From an uncultured Collinsella sp. (GTDB lineage: Bacteria > Actinomycetota > Coriobacteriia > Coriobacteriales > Coriobacteriaceae), in the NCBI GenBank assembly GCA_902489225.1, contig CABTZA010000022.1, positions 1 through 16,296 on the forward strand: a stretch of 16,296 nucleotides of DNA, in the 5' to 3' direction. Below the pieces are notes generated by a model. The model was not told the origin of the DNA and searched no databases. It worked only from the letters and a program-made list of their open reading frames with translations. A program made the translations under genes and the position numbers. The stretch's first letter is position 1, and each line of letters begins with the position of its first letter. Shown here piece after piece: positions 8,565-15,405 of the stretch.

Positions 8565-10700
8565 ATGGGGCGCAATAACAAGCATAAGCGTGGAGCTCGC
8601 AATAAACGCGGGCCGGTGCGCAGCGAACGCCGTCCGAGCCTGACCGGGCGCGTGCAGCTCCATGAGCACAGTGCCTATGTCATAACCGAGAATGGCGACT
8701 ACAAGGTCATGGGCCGTGGCAAGCGCGAGATTATGGATGGCGATACCGTTGCCGTGAGCATTAAGAACAGCCCGCACGGTGAGCGGCGCGCCGTGATAGA
8801 AGGCGTGGTTGAGCGCGCAGCCATAAGCGTAGTGGGTACGTACCAGACCGCCGGTCCGCTCGGTGTGATCGAGCCGCTCGATTCGCGTCTGAAGGCCGAC
8901 TTCTTCATTCTGCCCGAGGATACCTCGGCGGATCGCCTGGGTGTCCACCCGGGTGATGCTGTTGTCGCGCGCATTTTGACCTACCCGACGCGCCTGGAAT
9001 CGGGCACCGTGACGATCGAGCGCCGCATTGGCGGAGATGACGCGCCCGATTTGGGCGTTCAATATGTGATGGCGCGTTACGGCTATACCGATAGCTATCC
9101 CGAGGCCGCGCTGGACGAGGCCGAGGGGCTTTCGCTCGATGTGTCCGCGGCGCTTAAGGACCCGCTCCGTCGCGATTTGCGCGACCGCTTTGTCATCACG
9201 ATCGACCCGGTCGACGCGCGCGACTTTGACGATGCCATTTCGTTGGAGCGCACGCCCGAGGGTGGCTACAAGCTGGGTGTGCATATCGCCGACGTTTCAC
9301 ACTATGTGGCTTGGGACGGGCATATCGATCTTGAGGCTCGCCATCGTACGACATCGGTGTATCTGGCCGATCGCGTGCTTCCCATGCTGCCCGAACGCCT
9401 GTCCTGTGACCTGTGCTCGCTTCTCCCTGACGAGGACCGTCTTGCGTTTACCGTCGATATCGAGCTCGATGAGCAGGGTCGCGTGCGGCATTACGATCCG
9501 TACCCCAGCGTGATTCGCTCGCGTGTGCGTATGGACTATGACGGCGCCGAGGCGCTGCTGGTGCGTGCCGGTGCGGTTGAGTATTCGGTGCTGGAGGGTG
9601 CGGCCGAGGATGTTGCGGCTGCCGAGGCCTCGCGCGAGGAAGCGCTTGAGCGCGGTCTTGCGTGCGAGGAGACTGCCCGCGGCTACAACATCGACCTCGG
9701 CGATTTCCTTGTCGCCGCTAACGAACTCGCCGAACTTCGCCGTCGTATTCGTCGCGCCCGCGGCTCAGTCGATTTTGACACGGCCGAGATTCGCGCTCTA
9801 TTGGATGAGGACGGAGTGCCCGTGCAGATTGTGGCGCGTGAGCGTTCGTGTGCCACGTCGCTTATCGAGGAAGCCATGCTGCTCGCCAACGAGTGCGTTG
9901 CAGAGTGGCTGGCAGACCGTGATATCGAGGCCTGCTATCGCGTGCATGAGGATCCGAGCCCCGATAGCCTGCACGGTGCTGCCGTTGCGTTGGCGCAGCT
10001 AGGCATCATCGACGATCGCCGTGCTGCCGGTATTGCCCTGGGGAGCCCCGATGAGCTGCAGGCTGCAGTTGATGCTGCCGCCGGTTCGGCCAACGCACCG
10101 CTCGTTAACACGCTGCTTCTGCGCAGCATGCAGCGCGCGCTGTACAAGCCGCGCAACGAGGGCCACTTTGCGCTCGCCGCGCCGTGCTACTGTCACTTTA
10201 CGAGTCCCATCCGTCGCTATCCCGATCTGGTGGTGCACCGCGTGCTCAAACTGCAGTTGGCCTATGAGCAGCTCGGCGGCAAGGACGCCTTGGTCCGTAC
10301 GCCGTGGCTGATCGGCAAGGGGCGCGAGTCGCTGCCGCGCATTCTGCCGCAGATCTGCCGCGCATGTAGCGATGCCGAGCGCGCGGCAGATGCCGCCAGC
10401 CATGCGACGCAAAAGATCAAGATTGCCCAGTACTATGAGGATCGCCTGGGCGAGCGCTATGCCGGAACCGTCTCGTGGGTTAGCAGCATGGGCCTCTTTG
10501 TGCGCTTGGACCTGACGCAGGTCGAAGGCTTGGTTTCGATTAAGAGCTTGGGCAACGAGTGGTTCGAGTTCGACGAGGACGCGCTTACTCTGACGGGCGC
10601 CGACACAGGCACCCGTTACGAGCTGGGGCAGCGCGTGATTATCGAGGTCTCACGTGTCAATACCACGCGTGGGCACTTGGACTTCAAGCTTATCCATTAG
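8565..10700 (+). CDS. rnr: Ribonuclease R (RNB-family 3'-5' exoribonuclease)
   Basis: RNase R degrades structured RNA from the 3' end, including mRNAs released by trans-translation. The protein is 711 residues. The N terminus is a short basic tail (MGRNNKHKRGARNKRG), then cold-shock-like OB domains (GRVQLHEHSAYVITENGDYK, GPLGVIEPLDSRLKADFFIL). The RNB catalytic core starts near residue 208, with IDPVDARDFDDAISL supplying the metal-binding Asp residues (214-223). Other RNB signatures include LGVHIADVSHYV, YLADRVLPMLPERLSCDLCS and the YCHFTSPIRRYPDLVVHR block. A C-terminal S1 RNA-binding domain begins near residue 629 (GERYAGTVSWVSSMGLFVRL). AGGAGG lies four bases before the ATG. Length is a little short for RNase R but normal for actinobacterial or Gram-positive forms. 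Its partner smpB lies about 4 kb downstream. Confidence 0.95.
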   Translation: MGRNNKHKRGARNKRGPVRSERRPSLTGRVQLHEHSAYVITENGDYKVMGRGKREIMDGDTVAVSIKNSPHGERRAVIEGVVERAAISVVGTYQTAGPLGVIEPLDSRLKADFFILPEDTSADRLGVHPGDAVVARILTYPTRLESGTVTIERRIGGDDAPDLGVQYVMARYGYTDSYPEAALDEAEGLSLDVSAALKDPLRRDLRDRFVITIDPVDARDFDDAISLERTPEGGYKLGVHIADVSHYVAWDGHIDLEARHRTTSVYLADRVLPMLPERLSCDLCSLLPDEDRLAFTVDIELDEQGRVRHYDPYPSVIRSRVRMDYDGAEALLVRAGAVEYSVLEGAAEDVAAAEASREEALERGLACEETARGYNIDLGDFLVAANELAELRRRIRRARGSVDFDTAEIRALLDEDGVPVQIVARERSCATSLIEEAMLLANECVAEWLADRDIEACYRVHEDPSPDSLHGAAVALAQLGIIDDRRAAGIALGSPDELQAAVDAAAGSANAPLVNTLLLRSMQRALYKPRNEGHFALAAPCYCHFTSPIRRYPDLVVHRVLKLQLAYEQLGGKDALVRTPWLIGKGRESLPRILPQICRACSDAERAADAASHATQKIKIAQYYEDRLGERYAGTVSWVSSMGLFVRLDLTQVEGLVSIKSLGNEWFEFDEDALTLTGADTGTRYELGQRVIIEVSRVNTTRGHLDFKLIH

Positions 10701-10725
10701 CCAAATCCCGACTGATGGTGGAGGA

Positions 10726-10757
10726 GCGGAGGGCGGCCTTTCGGGACCGCCCTCCGC
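10726..10757 (+). terminator. Hairpin after rnr, probable terminator
   Basis: GCGGAGGGCGG (10726-10736) pairs perfectly with CCGCCCTCCGC (10747-10757), 25 bases after the rnr stop. The downstream tail is ATTTGAATTG, not a clean T run, so terminator strength is uncertain. Confidence 0.6.
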
Positions 10758-10814
10758 ATTTGAATTGTGGCCACCTTACCGTCTGCCTGGCTGTCCGCTT
10801 GCCTGCTATTTGAG

Positions 10815-10857
10815 AGGTAAAACCTACCAAAATAAACCTGTCCCTTTTGGCAGGTTT
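10815..10857. promoter_or_regulatory. Cluster of AAACCT repeats before the recombinase gene
   Basis: AGGT-aaa-ACCT (10815-10825) is a short inverted repeat. AAACCTG (10834-10840) and CAGGTTT (10851-10857) form a second one, and AAACCT also occurs as a direct repeat at 10820. The spacing and location suggest an operator or recombinase-binding subsites. No function is proven. Confidence 0.4.
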
Positions 10858-10876
10858 ACAAGAAAGCGGGGATGAG

Positions 10877-11482
10877 ATGGCGACGGTGTACGGTTATGCG
10901 CGGGTGAGTTCGCGCGATCAGAACCTTAATCGGCAGCTGGATGCGCTGGGCGCCTATGGCGTGGGCTCGGCGAATATTTATGCCGACCATGCGAGCGGCA
11001 AGGACTTCGATCGGCCGCATTATCGCGAGCTGCTACACGTCCTGGGAGACGGGGACGTGCTGGTGGTGCTTTCTATCGACCGACTTGGCCGTAATTACTC
11101 CGAGATTCTTGAGGAATGGCGACGCATTACCAAGGAGCTCGGGGTTGCCATTGTGGTGTTGGACATGCCATTGCTTGACACGCGCGCCAGGGCCAGCGGC
11201 GCGCCGGATGTGACCAACGCCCTGATTGCCGATATTGTGCTGCAACTGCTGAGCTACGTGGCGCAGGTGGAGCGCGAGAATATCCATCGGCGCCAGGCGG
11301 AGGGAATTGCAGCGGCGCGGGCGCGAGGGGTCCGTTTCGGTCGACCTCGCAAGCCGTGCCCTCCTCAGTTTGAGCTGGTGCGCGATAGCTATGAGGCGGG
11401 CGATATTACCCGCAGCCAGGCAGCAAAGTGCCTGGGCGTGTGCGTGGGGACGTTCGATCGCTGGATGCGCGAGGCGGGGTAG
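10877..11482 (+). CDS. Serine recombinase (resolvase/invertase family)
   Basis: The protein is 201 residues. Its N-terminal catalytic domain begins TVYGYARVSSRDQNLNRQ, placing the nucleophile at Ser11 by alignment with Tn3/gamma-delta resolvases. LSIDRLGRNYSEILEEW holds the conserved DRLxR arginines, and QVERENIHRRQAEGIAAARA is the long E-helix region. VRFGRPRK links to a C-terminal helix-turn-helix (ITRSQAAKCLGVCVGTFDRW). This is the small resolvase/invertase architecture, not the large integrase type. The ATG at 10877 is favoured by family N-terminal length; its ribosome binding site (GCGGGGA) is weak. No transposase or integron genes accompany it, so its substrate may be a plasmid-like or invertible site elsewhere. 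A repeat cluster lies just upstream. Confidence 0.9.
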   Translation: MATVYGYARVSSRDQNLNRQLDALGAYGVGSANIYADHASGKDFDRPHYRELLHVLGDGDVLVVLSIDRLGRNYSEILEEWRRITKELGVAIVVLDMPLLDTRARASGAPDVTNALIADIVLQLLSYVAQVERENIHRRQAEGIAAARARGVRFGRPRKPCPPQFELVRDSYEAGDITRSQAAKCLGVCVGTFDRWMREAG

Positions 11483-11588
11483 GGGTTTGCGTCGCTTTGT
11501 CGCTTCCTGTTGCGATTCAAATTTTGATACGGTGACGATGTCATTTGGGGCTACACTCGCTCATATTTAAAAAGACGGAGGTTGGCCT

Positions 11589-12170
11589 TTGGCGCACATG
11601 AAGATAATAATCGGGTGGACCGCGATCGCTCTGTTCGTCGCAACGCTGGCGGGCATCTGGGTGCTGACGGAGCAAAACGCAGTGCAGACGTCGTTGCTGA
11701 GCGAGTCCACCGCGCGCGTGGTGGAGGGTCAGGCTGCGAGCGTTCAGGCTGTCGATGCCACGGGTGAAGCTCAGGCGGAGAACGGAATGACTGGGGGCAC
11801 CGATTCGGCTGCCTCGAATGTCCGGTCTGGCCGACTTGCTTCCATTCGCATGTGGGTGGGCACAAACGTCCGTCGCGTCGCCCATACCGTAGAGTTTTTC
11901 TTCGTCGGATTGTTCGCCTCGGTGGTCGTGGTTTGCTTTTCCAGGCGTCCGTGGAGCGTATGCTCCCGTTGCGTGCCCGTATTGCTCTTTTGCGCCGCCT
12001 GCTCCGTTGGCGACCAGGTGCATAAGATCTTTGTTCCCGGCAGGCATTTCGACGTTATCGATTTAGGATTCGATGCTGCGGGCTATGTCACCGCCATGCT
12101 GTTGGTATTGCTGGCAGCGGCGTTGGTGCGCCATGCGACTCGGCCGATCGGCGCCCATGCGAGGCGCTAG
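11589..12170 (+). CDS. VanZ-like membrane protein
   Basis: This 193-residue protein has a first membrane helix (IIIGWTAIALFVATLAGIWV), a polar Ser/Ala/Gln-rich outside segment (about residues 27-90), then hydrophobic segments near 100-118, 128-143 and 163-182. The stretch VGDQVHKIFVPGRHFDVIDL matches the VanZ-family signature (D/E-x-x-Q/H-x-FVPGR-x-x-x-x-D). VanZ proteins are small integral membrane proteins; one gives low teicoplanin resistance, most have no known role. The TTG at 11589 is chosen as start because GGAGG (11577-11581) is seven bases upstream. The ATG at 11598 would be 16 bases from it. The gene stands alone between the recombinase and the Spx-like gene. The family call is moderate; specific function is unknown. 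Confidence 0.75.
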   Translation: MAHMKIIIGWTAIALFVATLAGIWVLTEQNAVQTSLLSESTARVVEGQAASVQAVDATGEAQAENGMTGGTDSAASNVRSGRLASIRMWVGTNVRRVAHTVEFFFVGLFASVVVVCFSRRPWSVCSRCVPVLLFCAACSVGDQVHKIFVPGRHFDVIDLGFDAAGYVTAMLLVLLAAALVRHATRPIGAHARR

Positions 12171-12292
12171 CCTTAAGACGAGACATCGCGACTGCCTATG
12201 CTTCGACATTGACTACAATAACGGCTGCAATCGCGAGTGGTCGTCGATGTGCAGTTTTCCAGACACCTGTTTTCTCTAAGAAAGGAAATCCC

Positions 12293-12652
12293 ATGGCGGT
12301 ATTGTTTGTTGAATATCCCAAGTGCTCGACCTGCAAGAAGGCCAAGGCATGGCTGGACGAACATGGGGTAGAGTATATCGATCGCGATATCGTTTTGGAC
12401 AATCCCACGGCTGATGAGCTTGCGACCTGGATTGCTCGTTCGGGGCTGCCGGTGCGGCGCTTCTTTAATTCGTCGGGCATGAAATATCGAGAGCTGGGCC
12501 TGAAGGCGCGTCTGGATGCGGGCATGACGGATCGGGAGTGCTACGAGCTGCTGGCGACCGACGGCATGCTGGTCAAGCGTCCGCTGCTGGTGGGCGACGA
12601 CTTTGCGATTCCTGGGTTTAAGGAAGCGGCCTGGACCGAGGTGCTGCTGTAG
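12293..12652 (+). CDS. Spx/ArsC-family thioredoxin-fold protein
   Basis: This 119-residue protein starts VLFVEYPKCSTCKKAKAWLD, giving a CxxC pair at Cys11 and Cys14, followed by a short thioredoxin-like fold. DIVLDNPTADELATWI, FFNSSGMKYRELGLK and MLVKRPLLVGDDF are typical of the ArsC/Spx/YffB family. The CxxC pair and the KRPLLV block fit the redox-sensing Spx/MgsR-like or glutaredoxin-dependent reductase subgroups equally well. No ars operon genes are nearby, so arsenate reduction should not be assumed. The ATG follows AAAGGAAATCCC. An in-frame upstream start adds residues unlike the family. Three hairpin repeats follow the stop. Confidence 0.88.
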   Translation: MAVLFVEYPKCSTCKKAKAWLDEHGVEYIDRDIVLDNPTADELATWIARSGLPVRRFFNSSGMKYRELGLKARLDAGMTDRECYELLATDGMLVKRPLLVGDDFAIPGFKEAAWTEVLL

Positions 12653-12659
12653 TGGCTGC

Positions 12660-12829
12660 GGAAAGTGCGTCCCGTTTTGAGCTCGGATTCCGGGACGCAG
12701 TTTCCGGTTGAAGGGGCTAGCGGAAACCGTATCCCAGTTTGAGCGCGAAATCTGGGATACGGTTTCCGTTTGGGGCCTCTAGGGGAAAGCGCGTCCCGTT
12801 CTGGACGTAAATTCCGGGATGAGCTTTCC
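12660..12829. repeat. Tandem array of three 62-bp hairpin repeats
   Basis: Three units begin at 12660, 12722 and 12784, an exact 62-bp period. Each folds as GGAAA...TTTCC-ended hairpins of 15-17 pairs with 14-16-base loops: 12660-12674 with 12691-12705 (one mismatch), 12721-12737 with 12752-12768 (perfect), and 12784-12798 with 12815-12829 (one mismatch, one wobble). Unit 2 differs from units 1 and 3 in the stem (TATCCCA against CGTCCCG) and the opposite arm changes to match. Linkers share a CTAG. The array lies between convergent genes, as REP/BIME elements often do. No T runs follow the stems. Confidence 0.85.
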
Positions 12830-12872
12830 GGTTGGCGGGCATGCGCACTATCCCGGCTGGCGGGCATATGCG

Positions 12873-13283
12873 CTAATCCTCAAGCTGTGCCCATTCGTGC
12901 GGATCGTAGACCTTTACGTGCTTGTTGGGCTTGCCGCTCCAGTACTCCTCGTCCATAAAGGGCAGATATGCCTGAACGCCGGGGCAGATAAAGGGAATCC
13001 GCTGCTGTTGCAGTCGCTCGCGCTGGCGCTGCTCCAGGTGCGCCTCGGATATGACGGTCGGCATACCGGACAGCTCGACGAGGCTTGCCTGGATTCGCTT
13101 AAGGTCGGGGAGTCCCGCGTGCCATGACACCCGCATGATCAAAAAGGATGCACGGCGGTATTTTGCCTGCACCACAGTAATGGCGGGGCGTAACGTGGGG
13201 TGAATTTTGTCCCGTTCGGGCCAAAGGTCGGCAGTGATCTCGAGGCCCAGGGTCTCCCATAGGTAATCAAGCTCTTCGTCCAT
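12873..13283 (-). CDS. Hypothetical protein with an IPF..GVQAYLPF motif
   Basis: This 136-residue protein, on the minus strand, has no signal peptide or membrane segment. It is charged, with predicted helix-strand alternation. The C-terminal half, LEQRQRERLQQQRIPFICPG followed by VQAYLPF, resembles a conserved segment I recall from a group of Gram-positive MarR-type regulators (qRxxLixxgIPFivpxxQxYLPF). Here no DNA-binding helix-turn-helix follows, so it is either a shorter stand-alone relative or something else. GAGG lies upstream of the ATG on the minus strand. Its stop is TAG. It converges on the hairpin array, and codon use matches the neighbours. Function unknown. Confidence 0.72.
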   Translation of the reverse strand: MDEELDYLWETLGLEITADLWPERDKIHPTLRPAITVVQAKYRRASFLIMRVSWHAGLPDLKRIQASLVELSGMPTVISEAHLEQRQRERLQQQRIPFICPGVQAYLPFMDEEYWSGKPNKHVKVYDPHEWAQLED

Positions 13284-13448
13284 GGCGCCTCGATATCTAC
13301 GCGATCATTGATACTTCGATTGTGTTGCCTGGTGCTATCGTTTTCACGGTAGAATCTGCCAACGGTTGACGGCTACCGCTCGCGGTGTTTTGCCCTTCGT
13401 GTACAGCGGTTGGCTTCACAGGTCCTTCACGGGTTGGACTAAATTAGG

Positions 13449-13483
13449 CCAATTTGACTGAATTTCAAAAAAGTCAAAATTGG
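13449..13483. repeat. Inverted repeat just upstream of the tRNA promoter
   Basis: CCAATTTGACT (13449-13459) pairs with AGTCAAAATTGG (13472-13483) with one bulged A. It ends four bases before the -35 box at 13487 and is AT-rich, so it could be an upstream activating element, an operator or a leftover terminator of the other strand. Confidence 0.5.
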
Positions 13484-13486
13484 GGC

Positions 13487-13515
13487 TTGCGTCACGGCGA
13501 GACTTCCCGTATATT
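13487..13515 (+). promoter_or_regulatory. Promoter of the tRNA-Gln/tRNA-Glu operon
   Basis: TTGCGT (13487-13492), 17 bases, then TATATT (13510-13515). The predicted start near 13522 leaves a leader of about 38 bases before tRNA-Gln. Confidence 0.65.
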
Positions 13516-13559
13516 TCTTTCTTGCGCAAAGGCACAGCCGAGCGCAGCGATGCAGTCAT

Positions 13560-13633
13560 TGGGATGTCGTCTAATGGCAGGACAGCGGATTCTGGTTCCG
13601 TCAATGGGGGTTCGACTCCCTCCATCCCAGCCA
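13560..13633 (+). tRNA. tRNA-Gln (anticodon CUG)
   Basis: The cloverleaf is complete. The acceptor stem TGGGATG pairs with CATCCCA, the D arm with GTC/GAC, and the anticodon stem GCGGA/TCCGT carries loop TTCTGGT, giving anticodon CTG. The T arm is GGGGG-TTCGACT-CCCTC. The U1-A72 end pair is the GlnRS identity feature. G73 and an encoded CCA end the gene. Confidence 0.95.
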
Positions 13634-13650
13634 TTGCATTTGCTACATAT

Positions 13651-13727
13651 GGCCCGTTCGTCTAGCGGTTTAGGACGCCGCCCTCTCAAGGCGGAGATCA
13701 CCAGTTCGAATCTGGTACGGGCTACCA
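13651..13727 (+). tRNA. tRNA-Glu (anticodon CUC)
   Basis: The acceptor GGCCCGT pairs with ACGGGCT (G1-U72 wobble). D arm GTC/GAC and anticodon stem CCGCC/GGCGG enclose loop CTCTCAA, giving anticodon CTC. The T arm is ACCAG-TTCGAAT-CTGGT. The encoded CCA is present. It is 17 bases after tRNA-Gln and shares its promoter and terminator. Confidence 0.95.
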
Positions 13728-13737
13728 AAATTGAACG

Positions 13738-13766
13738 CCCGGGCCTCGTAAGAGACCCGGGTTTTG
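13738..13766 (+). terminator. Terminator of the tRNA operon
   Basis: CCCGGG (13738-13743) pairs with CCCGGG (13756-13761), and CTC pairs with GAG inside it after one mismatch; loop GTAA, then TTTT. It lies ten bases after the tRNA-Glu CCA. Confidence 0.85.
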
Positions 13767-13821
13767 TGTATTGACCGTATATACGGCGCCTGCCGTGTTT
13801 CGCTCAGATCGAGGAGTAGCC

Positions 13822-14739
13822 ATGGATCTGCCCATCAGCTTGCAAGACATCACGTATGCCGAGAACTATCTGGCGCAGGGCGACCTGGCTACGGCGACGC
13901 CGCTGCTGGAGCGTCTGGTGGAGCTCGCCGAGGAGTATATCGACGCTGAGTGCAAGACGGAGGAGAAGCGCCAATACTTTAGCTTCGATAGCAAGTTTGA
14001 GCGCTTGGCCTATCGCCGCGTGGAGAAGGATCCGCGCGAGCTCGTGCAGGTCGAGGTGCCGTTTGACCGCCTGTACTCTGACATGGCGTTTGCCTACATT
14101 CGCCAGCAGGATTATGTGAGCGCTCGTAATGCCCTGATGCAGGCTGTGCGTTGGGACCCCATGAACTGCAACTATCGCTTGGATTTGGCCGAGCTGTTCC
14201 GCGCTCTCGAGGACAAGCAGGAGTGGGCTTCGCTTTCGTTTTCGGTGCTAGAGCGCGCGAGCGATGGCAAGTGCGCCGCCCGCGCTTACGCCAATCTAGG
14301 TCAGTACTTCTTGGAGCCCGAGACCGAGAACGTTTCGGCTGCCGTGGGCTGCGCGCGTCTGGCGCTGCGCCTGGCGCCCAACGATGCGCATACGACGCGC
14401 CTGCTCAACAAGATCCATACCGCCTATCCGGATGCCGCCGATGAGAGCGACGAGCACGTGATGGGTGAACTGGCCCTGCAAGGCGTGCCGACCTCGCCTT
14501 CGGCCGAGATTGCCATCTGCCTGATTATGTGCGCGACCGATGCTGCAAGCGACGGCGACAAGCAGGAGGCGACGCGCCTGACGGTACGTGCTCGCGACTT
14601 GGTGGGCGAGGAGGCCTGCGCGGCGATTATCAAACTGGTGCGCGAGAGCGATGCCGAGCTCAATGCCGAGCGCAAGGCAAAGCGCGAGACTGCGGGCTCA
14701 AACGCCGACGGCGCCAAGGAGGCCGGCGATGCCCAGTAA
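13822..14739 (+). CDS. Tetratricopeptide-repeat protein of unknown function
   Basis: This 305-residue cytoplasmic protein has helical TPR-like repeats: AENYLAQGDLATATPLLERL near residue 10-30, SDMAFAYIRQQDYVSARNAL near 92-112 and then AVRWDPMNCNYRLDLAELFR. A third repeat-like segment is AARAYANLGQYFLEPETENV. The C terminus (about 270-305) is charged and low-complexity. TPRs bind partner proteins; the partner is not apparent. The ATG at 13822 follows GAGGAG by five bases; the longer in-frame TTG start would overlap the tRNA terminator tail. Its stop lies 11 bases inside smpB, so the two are translationally coupled, which makes a link to ribosome rescue or RNA handling a guess only. Confidence 0.85.
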   Translation: MDLPISLQDITYAENYLAQGDLATATPLLERLVELAEEYIDAECKTEEKRQYFSFDSKFERLAYRRVEKDPRELVQVEVPFDRLYSDMAFAYIRQQDYVSARNALMQAVRWDPMNCNYRLDLAELFRALEDKQEWASLSFSVLERASDGKCAARAYANLGQYFLEPETENVSAAVGCARLALRLAPNDAHTTRLLNKIHTAYPDAADESDEHVMGELALQGVPTSPSAEIAICLIMCATDAASDGDKQEATRLTVRARDLVGEEACAAIIKLVRESDAELNAERKAKRETAGSNADGAKEAGDAQ

Positions 14740-15199
14740 GCGCGAGCGCAAACTCATTTCCAAGAATCGCTCGGCACATCACGAGTACTTTATCGATGAG
14801 ACATTTGAGTGCGGTATTGAACTGAGTGGCACCGAGGTCAAGTCGATTCGCGAGCGCGCCTGCCAGATCACCGATACCTTCGCGCTGATCCGCGGCGGGG
14901 AGTGCTGGCTCGTCGGCCTGCATATCCACCCTTATAGCCATGGTGGCGTGTGGAATCGCGATCCCGACCGTCGGCGCCGTCTGCTGCTGCACCGCAAGGA
15001 GATCGACTTTCTTGACGGCAAACTTCGCAACCGTGGTTATGCGCTGGTTCCGTTGGAACTCTACTTTAATACCGACGGCCGCGTAAAGCTGCTGCTGGGT
15101 CTGGGTCGCGGCAAGAAGCTCTACGACAAGCGCGAGGACATGGCCAAGCGTGATGTCCAACGCGAGATCGACCGCGCCCTCAAGGAACGCAACCGGTAG
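14729..15199 (+). CDS. smpB: SsrA-binding protein SmpB
   Basis: SmpB binds tmRNA and brings it to stalled ribosomes. The 156-residue protein has NRSAHHEYFIDETFECGIEL, then SGTEVKSIRERACQITDTFA, an RNA-binding OB-like core (GLHIHPYSHGG), and the basic C-terminal tail LYDKREDMAKRDVQREIDRA, which mimics mRNA in the decoding channel. AAGGAGG lies five bases before the ATG at 14729. The gene overlaps the TPR gene by 11 bases. The ssrA gene itself is not visible nearby. Confidence 0.96.
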   Translation: MPSKRERKLISKNRSAHHEYFIDETFECGIELSGTEVKSIRERACQITDTFALIRGGECWLVGLHIHPYSHGGVWNRDPDRRRRLLLHRKEIDFLDGKLRNRGYALVPLELYFNTDGRVKLLLGLGRGKKLYDKREDMAKRDVQREIDRALKERNR

Positions 15200-15211
15200 G
15201 CGCTCTATATA

Positions 15212-15278
15212 AGTTGCGGTGAGATACGGACTGTTTTGCCTGTTTGAGGGGCTATTCAGTCCCTATTTCACCGCAACT
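15212..15278. repeat. 22-base inverted repeat after smpB
   Basis: The arms 15212-15233 and 15257-15278 are inverted copies matching at 20 of 22 positions, around a 23-base centre. The left arm begins AGTTGCGGTGA. No T run follows the right arm, and a separate ordinary terminator lies downstream at 15321, so it looks like a REP-like palindromic element rather than a terminator. Confidence 0.75.
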
Positions 15279-15320
15279 GCGGGCGTCTTATCTTTCTTAC
15301 TGTTCTGACACATATGTCTC

Positions 15321-15355
15321 AAAGGCGGCGTCCGTTATGGGTGCCGCCTTTTTTG
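15321..15355 (+). terminator. Intrinsic terminator after smpB
   Basis: AAAGGCGGC (15321-15329) pairs with GCCGCCTTT (15343-15351), 13-base loop, ending in a run of Ts. Confidence 0.88.
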
Positions 15356-15405
15356 TGGGTACATACATTCATGAGGTTCCAACCCGAGCTAGGGGAGTGA
15401 TCGTT

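Noticed and set aside
12293..12652. Arsenate reductase as a firm assignment
   Set aside because: No arsenic genes nearby, and the CxxC pair fits Spx-like and other reductase subgroups as well.
12660..12829. CRISPR array
   Set aside because: The repeated part includes the whole hairpin with diverged stems and no unique spacers of constant size between identical repeats; no cas genes are nearby.
12660..12829. Ordinary terminators for the arsC-like gene
   Set aside because: None of the three stems is followed by a T run on either strand, and three regularly spaced copies are not needed for termination.
13560..13727. Open reading frames running across the tRNA genes
   Set aside because: Both tRNAs form complete cloverleafs with encoded CCA; overlapping frames have no ribosome binding site or family resemblance.
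15200..15405. tmRNA (ssrA) gene next to smpB
   Set aside because: The gap is only about 200 bases and filled by an inverted repeat and a terminator; no tRNA-Ala-like ends or tag frame are visible.
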